In this document: positions 1-6,586 of the stretch, piece by piece
How the letters are laid out: each line of letters opens with the position of its first letter
Position numbering within the stretch: position 1 is the stretch's first letter
DNA from: Clostridiales bacterium
Lineage (GTDB): Bacteria > Bacillota > Clostridia > WRLR01
Length of the DNA stretch: 7,822 nucleotides
Reading direction: 5' to 3'
Assembly (NCBI GenBank): GCA_031263625.1
Contig: JAISFK010000498.1
Span: forward strand, 1-7,822
Position numbers and translations under genes: made by a program
The notes under the pieces: generated by a model
Told to the model about the DNA's origin: nothing
The model's database searches: none
What the model saw: only the letters and a program-made list of their open reading frames with translations

Positions 1-255
1 TACGTTTTTTTGAGGCGCATGGGGGTCAGCCCCAAGGCGTACTGCAAATACATCCGATTTCAGGCCCTGATAAAGCTCATAAACCGCCACGGGCGCAAGG
101 CCATATCGTCCGCGGCGGCAGGCGCCGGCTATTTTGACCACTCGCACATGCTGAAGGACTTCAGGGCCTTTACGTCGTACAGCCCGAAGCAGTACCTCGA
201 CATAATAAACCTGCCGGCATACGCGAAAAAAATAGTGAACACGAGTATAAATTGA
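1..255 (+). CDS. AraC-family transcriptional regulator, C-terminal part of the DNA-binding domain (5' end cut by window)
   Basis: The frame is open from the first base, and translation from base 1 reads YVFLRRMGVSPKAY, so the start lies outside the window and the TTG at 10 is not the real start. The 84 visible residues cover most of the AraC/XylS double helix-turn-helix. First comes the linker 'GVSPKAYCKYIRFQ', then the second HTH with the family signature 'GYFDHSHMLKDFRAFTSYSPKQYL'. The 'YFDHSHxxxDFRxFT' form resembles the subfamily in which this domain follows a DUF6597-like N-terminal domain, but that part is not visible. Such proteins bind DNA and usually activate or repress nearby genes. 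This gene converges on the opp/tld cluster, so nothing here shows that it controls the cluster. Family call is firm; target and ligand are unknown. Confidence 0.9.
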   Translation, partial: YVFLRRMGVSPKAYCKYIRFQALIKLINRHGRKAISSAAAGAGYFDHSHMLKDFRAFTSYSPKQYLDIINLPAYAKKIVNTSIN

Positions 256-272
256 GAATTGCATAAACAAGC

Positions 273-316
273 GACGCGCTGACGGCGGCCCGTTGGCGGC
301 CCGCCATCAGCGCGTC
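273..316 (-). terminator. Hairpin terminator at the end of the minus-strand cluster, between convergent genes
   Basis: Two 16-nt arms, 273-288 (GACGCGCTGACGGCGG) and 301-316 (CCGCCATCAGCGCGTC), pair around a 12-nt loop. The only imperfect position is 283/306. It is C-A in plus-strand RNA but a G-U wobble in minus-strand RNA, so the stem is continuous only for the minus transcript. In that direction the stem is followed by GCTTGTTTATG, a modest U-rich tail, while the plus direction runs into GC-rich sequence. The stem begins 40 nt after the stop codon of the minus-strand aminotransferase gene. It may also stop the plus-strand AraC transcript less efficiently. A second small stem (319-324 with 333-338) lies nearer the aminotransferase stop. 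Confidence 0.65.
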
Positions 317-356
317 GTCGGCGCGATCGCGAGCGCCGCCGCCGAGCGCCGCCCGA

Positions 357-1517
357 TCATCGAAGCGCTTCTTTCAGGGAGGCGAGAGCGACAGCGACGC
401 AGCGCTCTGGACAGGCGAGGCTCATGCGGGCGAAGCCCTCCCCTCCATAGTGGCTGCCGGCGTCCAGATGCATGGACGCCCTGTGCGCAAGAAAATCCAT
501 CAGATCCGCCTCCCGCGCGAAACGGGCGCGCCAGTCCAGCCACAGGATATATCCCCCCTCGCCGCCGTAGGCGCGCACGTCAGGCAGATGCTCCGCGAGG
601 AACGCCCTGACCGCGTCCATGTTCCTAAGCATTACATCGTTGCTGGCCTGCAGCCACGCCAGCCCTTCGGGCGAATAGGCCGCGAGAAGACACTCGTAGG
701 CGACGGGATCCATGCTGCCGAAATGATCCCTGTCGCGGCGATCCGCAAAAGCCTCCCTCAGCCCGGCATCGGGGATCAGCATGTTCGCGTGGTTGAAGCC
801 TGTCGTCCCGAACGCCTTGCCGAGCGACGTGGCGACAATGCAGCGCCCCGCAGCGCCGGGCACGGTCAGATACGAGGGCGTCGCCAGCCCGCCCAGGCTG
901 TTCTCGGCAAAGATCTCGTCGGAGAACACGGTCACGCCATGCCGGAACGCCAGCGCCGCAAGCCGCTCCAGCTCGCCCCGGCCCCAGATCTGGCCGATGG
1001 GATTGTGCGGGTTGCAGAGCACAAACAGTTTCGCGTCCGGGCGAGCCATCGCCCGCCCAATGGCGCCAAAATCCATGGCATAGCGGCCGTCCCGCGCCAG
1101 CAAAGGGCATTTCACGGTCTTCCTGCGCAATCGCGAGGCAGCCTGCTCGTACCTGTTATAGACGGGAGGCGTGACGATAATGCTCTCCGACTCGGCGACC
1201 AGCAACCGGATCGCGGTGGCGAGGGAGAATATGGTCCCGAGCGTCGGGACGATCCAGTCCGGGTCGGCCGCAAAGCCCCGCGCGTCGCGCATCCATCCAA
1301 CGACTGCGCGCCGATATGGCTCGTCCATGAGCGTAAAGCCTATGCGCCCGTTCTCCGCCATGCGGATAAGCGCGCCTCGGATGGCCGGCGCCACCGGATA
1401 CAGCGGCTCCGCCCCATTAAACGACGCGCCCCCCGCAGCGCTGAACCCCGGCGCCAGATCTTTGTCTATGAGGCTGGACGAATTTCTCTGGACAATCGTT
1501 TCAAAATCAAACGTCAT
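357..1517 (-). CDS. MalY/PatB-type PLP-dependent aminotransferase / C-S beta-lyase
   Basis: A 386-residue fold-type I PLP enzyme of the class I/II aminotransferase family. Visible motifs in order: the N-terminal 'MTFDFETIVQRN' typical of MalY/PatB; 'TPPVYNRY' with the cofactor-stacking Tyr120; 'NPHNPIGQIW' (169-178), close to the MalY consensus; 'SDEIF' with Asp200 for the pyridine nitrogen; 'SLGKAFGTTG' with the Schiff-base Lys234; and 'ARMSLACP' with Arg364 placed to bind the substrate carboxylate. Relatives cleave C-S bonds in cystathionine or other S-substituted cysteines, giving thiol, pyruvate and ammonia; some only transaminate. The segment where MalY/PatB usually has 'WVADMDF' reads 'FNGAEPLYPVAPAIRGAL', so the substrate may differ. 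An AAGGA element lies 12 nt before the ATG at 1517. The gene follows the TldE-type gene by 32 nt and is last in the operon. Cytoplasmic. Family confident, substrate unknown. Confidence 0.88.
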   Translation of the reverse strand: MTFDFETIVQRNSSSLIDKDLAPGFSAAGGASFNGAEPLYPVAPAIRGALIRMAENGRIGFTLMDEPYRRAVVGWMRDARGFAADPDWIVPTLGTIFSLATAIRLLVAESESIIVTPPVYNRYEQAASRLRRKTVKCPLLARDGRYAMDFGAIGRAMARPDAKLFVLCNPHNPIGQIWGRGELERLAALAFRHGVTVFSDEIFAENSLGGLATPSYLTVPGAAGRCIVATSLGKAFGTTGFNHANMLIPDAGLREAFADRRDRDHFGSMDPVAYECLLAAYSPEGLAWLQASNDVMLRNMDAVRAFLAEHLPDVRAYGGEGGYILWLDWRARFAREADLMDFLAHRASMHLDAGSHYGGEGFARMSLACPERCVAVALASLKEALR

Positions 1518-1549
1518 ATTTTAGATGATTCCTTTTCAAATTCATAAGC

Positions 1550-2902
1550 TCAGCCTGAAATCGCGAGCCTTGAAACGAGGACCGACGGCGCGGACACAGT
1601 GTAGCTTTTCAGTATGGCCATTGGCAGCGCGCAAAGGTCGTCCGCAACAGCTTCCACGGAAGAAAACAGATCCAGAATATTGCCGTTCATCGTAAGCCCT
1701 CCGGCGATTCCCGCCATCCTGCCATTTTTGACGGCGACCGCCCTGCACGGGATGGCAAAAGCCCCGGACGCTATGTTGACAGAGTGAAATTCGTCATAGG
1801 AGGCGTTCACGTACAGCCCGTTGCCGAGCCCGCGCAGAAGCTCGTCCCGCGTCGGCTGCCCGGCGAGAAGGCGGAAGTTCTTTGGCATGGCGAGCACATT
1901 GGTATGAAGCGTCCCGCTCAGCAGCGTTTTGCGCCCCGCGTTCCCGGTCGCGCGCGCTCCGGTCGCCCGCGCGGAAGCCAGCGTGTGCAACAGCCCCGCG
2001 GCGCGCCCGCCGGCGACGAGCTCAAACGGCTTCCCGGCGCTGCCCTCGCAGTCAAACGGGTATTGATAGCCGCTTTCGGGCGCCGCTGGGAGATCTTGCA
2101 CGGAAACCGCATCCGAAAAGAGCTTTTCGCCGAGCCTCCCGGCAAGAGGGGTATTCCCTGACATGTAAAACGGCGCCGAAAAGATCTGCCAGGCGGTGAG
2201 CAGGATATTGCATACCACAGGCGCGCCGATCACGGCGCGGTAAGAGCCAGCCGGGCAGGAAACGGGCGGGAGCTGCGTTTCGGCCCAGTGCCGATGCGCG
2301 GCAAGAAAATATTCCGCCGAAATGCCCTCCGGCGTCCGCGCCGACATCAGGCCATCGTAGGCAAAGTGCCCGCTTGCCCCCTCTCGGACAAGCGCCACCG
2401 ACGCCTCCACGGTCCTGCGGCTGTATGCGATGTCCAACCCTCTGGAGTTAACTACGCCCGACGAGCGAATCGTTTCGGCCAGGCTAACGCGGCTGAACGC
2501 GAGCCCTCTGTCGTTGCGCGCCAGGCGCTGCTCCAGTTCCGCCGCCATTGTCTTCAGGGCTTCCGGCTCTGAGTGGGCCAGCTCCGCCTCCCGAACCTGC
2601 TCGCCGGACGGGCCGTTCATTGGCTCCGGGCCGTCGGCCGCGGAGTAGCGGCTGTTTTCGAGCGCCCGCTCCAGCGCGGCGGCCGCTGGCTCGCCTTCGA
2701 TCCTCTGCGTGACGGCAAGCCCGGTTTTTTTGCCGGTCGCGCGCACGAACAGCGTAGTCTGGTCCGACGCGGACGAGCCGGCCGGCTTTCCTCCGGACAC
2801 CGACACCGCCAGAATGTCCTCTCTCTCGGCCTGCGCCTCCGCCTCCGAGGCCCCGCTGGGCAGCCGCCTGATCGCCGCCCTGTAAAGCTCCAGCTCCTTC
2901 AT
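1550..2902 (-). CDS. TldE/PmbA-type subunit of a TldD/TldE metallopeptidase
   Basis: A 450-residue protein of the TldD/PmbA family, the same length as I recall for E. coli PmbA. It carries the family's C-terminal layout ('EFHSVNIASGAFAI', then 'GRMAGIAGGLTMNGNILDLF', residues about 371-413) but has no HExxxH motif, as expected for the non-catalytic TldE partner. In characterised systems TldE and TldD form a heterodimer that degrades or trims unfolded peptides in the cytoplasm, for example in microcin B17 maturation. The immediately upstream gene encodes the TldD-type subunit, with about 50 nt between them, so the two products probably pair. Start choice: an ATG at 2914 would sit directly against its AAAAGGA Shine-Dalgarno sequence, whereas the ATG at 2902 is 12 nt from it, so I use 2902; the longer form would add four residues. 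A 15-nt direct repeat (1944-1973) encodes ARATG twice in a probable loop. Confidence 0.87.
   Translation of the reverse strand: MKELELYRAAIRRLPSGASEAEAQAEREDILAVSVSGGKPAGSSASDQTTLFVRATGKKTGLAVTQRIEGEPAAAALERALENSRYSAADGPEPMNGPSGEQVREAELAHSEPEALKTMAAELEQRLARNDRGLAFSRVSLAETIRSSGVVNSRGLDIAYSRRTVEASVALVREGASGHFAYDGLMSARTPEGISAEYFLAAHRHWAETQLPPVSCPAGSYRAVIGAPVVCNILLTAWQIFSAPFYMSGNTPLAGRLGEKLFSDAVSVQDLPAAPESGYQYPFDCEGSAGKPFELVAGGRAAGLLHTLASARATGARATGNAGRKTLLSGTLHTNVLAMPKNFRLLAGQPTRDELLRGLGNGLYVNASYDEFHSVNIASGAFAIPCRAVAVKNGRMAGIAGGLTMNGNILDLFSSVEAVADDLCALPMAILKSYTVSAPSVLVSRLAISG
1944..1973 (-). repeat. 15-nt direct repeat, two copies, in the tldE-type gene
   Basis: Positions 1944-1958 and 1959-1973 match at 13 of 15 bases and encode ARATG twice in tandem at about residues 311-320 of the TldE-type protein. 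The period preserves the frame. Confidence 0.7.
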
Positions 2903-2953
2903 TCCCGCAACCATTCCTTTTATCTTATTCTTTTTGGACGCATCGAGCCTGCG

Positions 2954-4342
2954 CTATGCCCCGCCGACGGCCATCTCGGAGATCCGGACTCGCGGCTGCG
3001 ACGTCGTGGTCGGGATCAGCCCCGAAACGCTGCCGCAGAAGCCCCCTCCCTTCTCATGCACGAGGTTTTTTCCGACGCGGTCGATCTTCCCCATCACGTC
3101 GATGCCGTTCCCGGTGAGCATCAGGCCCTTGACCTGCCGGTCAATCAGCCCGTTCCGAATCCAGAACCCCTCCTTGACCTCAAGCGAAAACTGCATGCCG
3201 CCGGAACCGCCCCCGATCCTCCGCACGTACAGGCCGTCGGGGATCGAGCGGATCATCTCGCCGTCGTCGTCCGTCCCGGCCGCGAGAAACGTGTTGCTCA
3301 TCCTTGACGTCGGCGAATACGTGTAATTCTGCCTGCGCCCGCAGCCGTTGGACTCCATGCCGATCAGCCGGCCTTGGAAGCGGTCCCGCATGTACTGCTT
3401 CAAAACGCCGTTTTCAATAAGCACGTTCCTCTGCCGGGGATGCCCCTCGTCGTCAATGGCGGAAGTGCCGTACAGGCCGGCGATCGTGCCGTCGTCGATG
3501 AGCGTCACCTTGTCCGATGCGACCTTTTGGCCGATCTTCCCGACAAAGGCGCTGTTCCGCGCGGCAATCGACCGCGCCTCCAGCGTGTGCCCGCAGCACT
3601 CGTGCCAAAGCGTGCCGCAGCTCCCCGCCTCCAGAACGACAGGCACGACGCATGAAGCCGCAGTGCCGGCAAGCATCATGTCGCGCGTCCTGCGCACGGC
3701 GTCTGCGGCAAAGCTTCCGATCGCGCCGTCCTCGCGGAACGCCTCGAAGCCTTGCGGCCGGGTGTAGTCCTCCCAGTTGAAGTGAGCCTGCCCGCCGGCC
3801 TCCACGGTCACTTGCAGGCGGATGCGGGATGTGACGCGGCGCTCCCCGGTGCACAGCCCCTCAGTGTTGGCCACGGCGATCTCCTGGTCGATGTCGAAAT
3901 AGTCGGCCGCCAGCCGAGGAACGCGGATGCCGGTGCTCCGGGCCGCCCCGTAGGCCTCCTCCAGCAGCCGGATCTTGGACGCGCGCGGGACGCTCGACGG
4001 ATGCACGAGGACGATATTGGGGTTGTCGGCCGGGGCGTGGCGGAGCGGCGGAACCGCAGCCGGGCAACCGCCCCGCTTTTCAGCGAGCAGGCTGGCGGCG
4101 CGCGCCGCCAGCGCGAACAGCGACGCCTCGGACGCGCTGTTGGAACAGGCGTACACGTCCTGCAGTCCCGCAAGCAAATGCAGGCCGACACCGTATATTC
4201 CGATGTCGGTGACTTTCTGCACGGCGCCCTCGCCATATTGTATGTTCGTTTCGCGCCGATCCTCAAAAAACAGCTCGGCAAAATCCCCGCCCGTCTCCAG
4301 CGCCCGCTCCAGGACGAGCTGCATCAAGCGCTCCGAAACCAT
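2954..4342 (-). CDS. tldD: TldD-type zinc metallopeptidase (catalytic subunit)
   Basis: A 462-residue TldD/PmbA-family protein. It has the zinc-binding motif HExxxH as HECCGH (His247, Glu248, His252) in the context 'GTLWHECCGHTLEA', and a downstream 'GGGFCGSVSG' whose Cys436 aligns with the third zinc ligand described for E. coli TldD. Other family landmarks are 'DDGTIAGLYGTSAIDDEG' (284-300), 'NVLIENGVLKQYMRDR' (306-321) and 'SRMSNTFLAAG' (346-356). The active site therefore looks intact. With its TldE partner, encoded just downstream, it should hydrolyse peptides small or unfolded enough to enter the internal cavity of the dimer. The ATG at 4342 is preceded by AAAAGGGGTG at a good distance. 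The gene starts 48 nt after the oppF-type stop with no terminator between, which links peptide import to peptide cleavage. The Cys in place of the usual Ala after HE is a small oddity. Confidence 0.93.
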   Translation of the reverse strand: MVSERLMQLVLERALETGGDFAELFFEDRRETNIQYGEGAVQKVTDIGIYGVGLHLLAGLQDVYACSNSASEASLFALAARAASLLAEKRGGCPAAVPPLRHAPADNPNIVLVHPSSVPRASKIRLLEEAYGAARSTGIRVPRLAADYFDIDQEIAVANTEGLCTGERRVTSRIRLQVTVEAGGQAHFNWEDYTRPQGFEAFREDGAIGSFAADAVRRTRDMMLAGTAASCVVPVVLEAGSCGTLWHECCGHTLEARSIAARNSAFVGKIGQKVASDKVTLIDDGTIAGLYGTSAIDDEGHPRQRNVLIENGVLKQYMRDRFQGRLIGMESNGCGRRQNYTYSPTSRMSNTFLAAGTDDDGEMIRSIPDGLYVRRIGGGSGGMQFSLEVKEGFWIRNGLIDRQVKGLMLTGNGIDVMGKIDRVGKNLVHEKGGGFCGSVSGLIPTTTSQPRVRISEMAVGGA

Positions 4343-4390
4343 GCTCCGATCACCCCTTTTCGCGTTTCTCGCTCTTTCGGCGCCTCCGCG

Positions 4391-5383
4391 TTACCCTGCG
4401 CCATTGGGATTGGGATTGGGCGCCTGCCCGCCTAAACGGTGGCACGCGACAAAGTGCCCCGGCTCGACCTCGGCGAGCGCCGGCCTCTCGCGCCCGCAAA
4501 GCTCCGTCGCGCGGGGGCAGCGCTTGCGAAAGCCGCATTCGCTTCCCAGCCCGACGGGGCTCGCGACGTCCCCGGCGAGCAGTATGCGGCGGCGCTTCGC
4601 CTCCACGTCCGGATCCGCGATGGGAATCGCCGACAAAAGAGCCTCGGTGTACGGATGCCTATGGCGCGCGTAAAGGCGGCCGCTCGGCGCCATTTCCATG
4701 ATCGAGCCCAGGTACATGACGGCGATCCGATCCGCAATCTGGCGCACCATGGACAGGTCGTGGGTTATGAACAGATATGCGAGGCCCATCTCGACCTGCA
4801 ACTTTTTAAGCAAATTCACAATCTGGGCCTGTATGGACACGTCCAGGGCGGAAATCGGCTCGTCGCACACGATCAGCTCAGGCCGCAGCGCCAAGGCCCG
4901 CGCGATCCCGACGCGCTGCCGCTGCCCGCCGGAGAACTCGTGAGGAAAGCGGTTCGCGTGCTCCTTGCTGAGGCCAACCGTGCCCAAGAGCTCGACGGCT
5001 CGCTCGTACCGCTCGCTTTTCGAGCGCGCGCCGTGTATGCGGAGCCCTTCGGACACGCAGTCGTGGATGACCATGAGGGGATCCAGGGAGGCGCTGGGAT
5101 CCTGAAAGATCATCTGCACCTCTTTCGCGTATTGTTTCCGCTCCGGCCTGCCATAGCTCCAGACATCCCGCCCTTTGAACAGCACCTGCCCGGACTCCGG
5201 CCTGTGCAGGCGCATGATGGTTCTGCCGAGCGTGCTCTTGCCGCAGCCCGACTCGCCGACGAGGCCCACGGTTTCGCCTTGGCGTATGGCCATGTCCACC
5301 CCGTTGACCGCTTTTAGCAGCCCTCGCCCGACGCGGAAAAAAGTTTTGACGCCTTTCAGCTCCAGCAACGCTTCAGCAGGCAT
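4391..5383 (-). CDS. oppF: Oligopeptide/dipeptide ABC transporter ATP-binding protein, OppF/DppF type
   Basis: A 330-residue ABC ATPase that powers a peptide importer from the cytoplasmic face. Motifs: Walker A GESGCGKS (43-50), Q-loop Gln94 in 'IFQDPSASLDP', signature 'FSGGQRQR' (150-157; Phe replaces the common Leu), Walker B 'LIVCDE' (170-175), D-loop 'SALD' (178-181) and switch His208 in 'ITHD'. The C-terminal oligopeptide-transporter domain includes 'HRHPYTEALLSAIP' and four cysteines (283, 289, 296, 314), the spacing seen in Opp/Dpp ATPases and proposed in some to hold an iron-sulfur cluster. An ATG at 5533 in the same frame would add 50 Ala/Arg-rich residues with no homology. The ATG at 5383 has AAAGGGGG 6 nt before it and begins the conserved 'LLELKGVK', so I use 5383. 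It overlaps the oppD-type stop by 11 nt, implying translational coupling. The C-terminus ends in PNPNPNGAG from a hexamer repeat. Opp versus Dpp/App cannot be decided from sequence. Confidence 0.92.
   Translation of the reverse strand: MPAEALLELKGVKTFFRVGRGLLKAVNGVDMAIRQGETVGLVGESGCGKSTLGRTIMRLHRPESGQVLFKGRDVWSYGRPERKQYAKEVQMIFQDPSASLDPLMVIHDCVSEGLRIHGARSKSERYERAVELLGTVGLSKEHANRFPHEFSGGQRQRVGIARALALRPELIVCDEPISALDVSIQAQIVNLLKKLQVEMGLAYLFITHDLSMVRQIADRIAVMYLGSIMEMAPSGRLYARHRHPYTEALLSAIPIADPDVEAKRRRILLAGDVASPVGLGSECGFRKRCPRATELCGRERPALAEVEPGHFVACHRLGGQAPNPNPNGAG
4403..4420 (-). repeat. Perfect hexanucleotide repeat, three copies, in the 3' end of the oppF-type gene
   Basis: ATTGGG occurs three times head to tail on the plus strand (4403-4408, 4409-4414, 4415-4420). 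In the coding strand it gives Pro-Asn three times, just before the terminal GAG residues. The period is a multiple of three, so copy changes would lengthen or shorten the tail without shifting the frame. Confidence 0.85.
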
Positions 5384-6566
5384 GGCCGTCCCCCTTTCCC
5401 GGTGTTTCGCCGTCGCCCTCTTTCCCCGGCGCGGCGATGCCGGCGCCAGCTTCCCTCTCCCGCGCCCCTCCGCCGCCGCGCGCCTGCTCCCGCGCGCGCA
5501 GCCAGCAGGCCGCGTAGCGGCCGTTAGCGCCAAATGGCGTATTGCCCGGCTCGCGCCGATAGCAGATGTTCATGGCATGGGGGCAGCGCGCGGCAAACGC
5601 GCAGCCCTTCGGCGGCGCGAGCAGGTCAGGAGGCGCGCCGGGGATCGAGCGAAGCCATCCTGCAACCCCGCCCGCGCTTTCAGCGCTTTCAGCACTTGCA
5701 ACGCCGGCGCCAGCGCCAGTGCCGGTGCCAGAACCATAGCCAACGCCCGCGCCCTTCTCCCAAATCCCGCTGTCCGCGCGGGGCACGGAGCCCAGCAGCC
5801 CCTCCGTGTACGGGTGCCTGGGGTTGCGGAAAATCGACCGCGCGTCGCCGTGCTCCACGATCTTCCCAGCGTACATGACGTAGACGCGATCCGCCATGTT
5901 CGCCACCACGCCGAGGTCGTGCGTGACTAGCACGATGGACATTGCCGCCTTTTCTTTCAGCCCCTTCATCAGCTCGATGATCTGGGCCTGGATGGTCACG
6001 TCCAGCGCGGTGGTTGGCTCGTCGGCAAACAGGATCTTCGGGGAGCATACGAGCGCCATCGCGATCATCACGCGCTGCCGCATGCCGCCGGAAAGCTGGT
6101 GCGGGTAACGGCGCAGGCCCTGCTCCGGCGACGGGAAGCTGATCGTGCGCAGAATCTCCAGCGTTTTTTCCATAGCCTCGCGCTTCGACGCTTTCCGATG
6201 CCGGCTGTACGCCTCGGCGATCTGGCGCCCCACTGACATGGTGGGGTTCAGATACGTGAAAGGATCCTGGAATATGATTGACATCTCAGCGCCCTGAATG
6301 GCCCGCATCTCGCTGTCCGTGCAGCTCAGAAGGTTCTTGCCGCCGTACAGCGCTTTCCCGGCCCTTGAGCAACCCGACTTTTTCGCGTGAAGCCCCATGA
6401 TGGCCTGAATGCCCGCCGTCTTTCCGCAGCCCGACTCGCCGACCAGCGCCACAGTCTCCCTCTCGCGGAGATGCCAGCTTGCGCCGCGCACGGCCTGCAC
6501 CTCCCCGGCGCGCGTCCGAAACGACACTCTGAGATCCACTACCTCAAGCAGCCTTCCCTGTTCCAT
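5373..6566 (-). CDS. oppD: Oligopeptide/dipeptide ABC transporter ATP-binding protein, OppD/DppD type, with low-complexity insert and tail
   Basis: The second ATPase of the importer, 397 residues. Motifs: Walker A GESGCGKT (43-50), Q-loop Gln100 in 'IFQDPFTYLNP', signature LSGGM (158-162), Walker B 'KILFADE' (177-183), D-loop 'TALD' and switch His216. The oligopeptide C-terminal domain has 'HPYTEGLLGSVPR', 'IPGAPPDLL' and four cysteines (322, 328, 335, 354). Between 'VPRADS' and 'IPGAPPDLL', where relatives have a short link, residues 272-303 form a Gly/Ala/Ser/Thr-rich insert made of small tandem repeats. After Cys354 comes an unusual 40-residue Gly/Glu/Arg-rich tail ending in HAC. Start: the ATG at 6566 has AAGGAAGG close upstream and is followed by 'LLEVVDLRVSF'. 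An ATG at 6587 overlaps the oppC stop (TGATG) and would add seven residues, but has no Shine-Dalgarno. The four motifs indicate an active ATPase. Confidence 0.92.
   Translation of the reverse strand: MEQGRLLEVVDLRVSFRTRAGEVQAVRGASWHLRERETVALVGESGCGKTAGIQAIMGLHAKKSGCSRAGKALYGGKNLLSCTDSEMRAIQGAEMSIIFQDPFTYLNPTMSVGRQIAEAYSRHRKASKREAMEKTLEILRTISFPSPEQGLRRYPHQLSGGMRQRVMIAMALVCSPKILFADEPTTALDVTIQAQIIELMKGLKEKAAMSIVLVTHDLGVVANMADRVYVMYAGKIVEHGDARSIFRNPRHPYTEGLLGSVPRADSGIWEKGAGVGYGSGTGTGAGAGVASAESAESAGGVAGWLRSIPGAPPDLLAPPKGCAFAARCPHAMNICYRREPGNTPFGANGRYAACWLRAREQARGGGGAREREAGAGIAAPGKEGDGETPGKGDGHAC
5658..5753 (-). repeat. In-frame tandem repeats coding a Gly/Ala/Ser-rich insert in the oppD-type protein
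   Basis: This stretch encodes residues 272-303 and contains two adjacent arrays. A 9-nt unit GCGCTTTCA is present twice exactly (5674-5682, 5683-5691), followed by a variant GCACTTGCA (5692-5700), coding Ser-Ala-Glu-like repeats. Then five head-to-tail hexamers of the form GCC[A/G]GN run from 5703 to 5732, coding the alternating SGTGTGAGAG. Both periods preserve the reading frame. Confidence 0.85.
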
Positions 6567-6586
6567 GCGCCACCTTCCTTTCCGCA

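Noticed and set aside
323..330. GCGATCGC palindrome, as found in abundance in some cyanobacteria
   Set aside because: I noticed only this copy, and it falls in the loop of a small GC-rich stem. It does not support a lineage claim.
450..1547. Long plus-strand open frame (365 codons) opposite the PLP enzyme gene
   Set aside because: It is an Arg/Pro-rich translation without any recognisable motif, fully antisense to a gene with a complete set of catalytic motifs. Long antisense frames are expected from GC-rich codon usage.
2903..2953. AT-rich spacer before the tldE-type gene as an internal promoter (TAAGAT as a -10)
   Set aside because: No matching -35 element at a suitable distance. The purine-rich sequence is better explained as the ribosome-binding site.
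2573..3307. Plus-strand open frame of 244 codons across the tldE-tldD junction
   Set aside because: Composition is Arg/Pro/Ala-rich with no domain, and it lies opposite conserved TldE and TldD sequence on both sides. Treated as a shadow frame.
1550..4342. TldD/TldE pair as part of a ribosomally made peptide (RiPP) gene cluster
   Set aside because: No precursor-like small gene, modification enzyme or dedicated exporter is visible, and the adjoining ABC genes are of the importer type. It cannot be excluded because the cluster continues past the right edge.
4439..5317. Plus-strand open frame of 292 codons opposite the oppF-type gene
   Set aside because: It mirrors the ABC ATPase codons exactly opposite Walker and signature motifs and has no motif of its own.
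5384..5533. Fifty-residue N-terminal extension of the OppF-type protein from an ATG at 5533
   Set aside because: The extension is Ala/Arg/Gly-rich, lies inside the oppD frame, and has no conserved sequence. A strong Shine-Dalgarno sequence points to the ATG at 5383.
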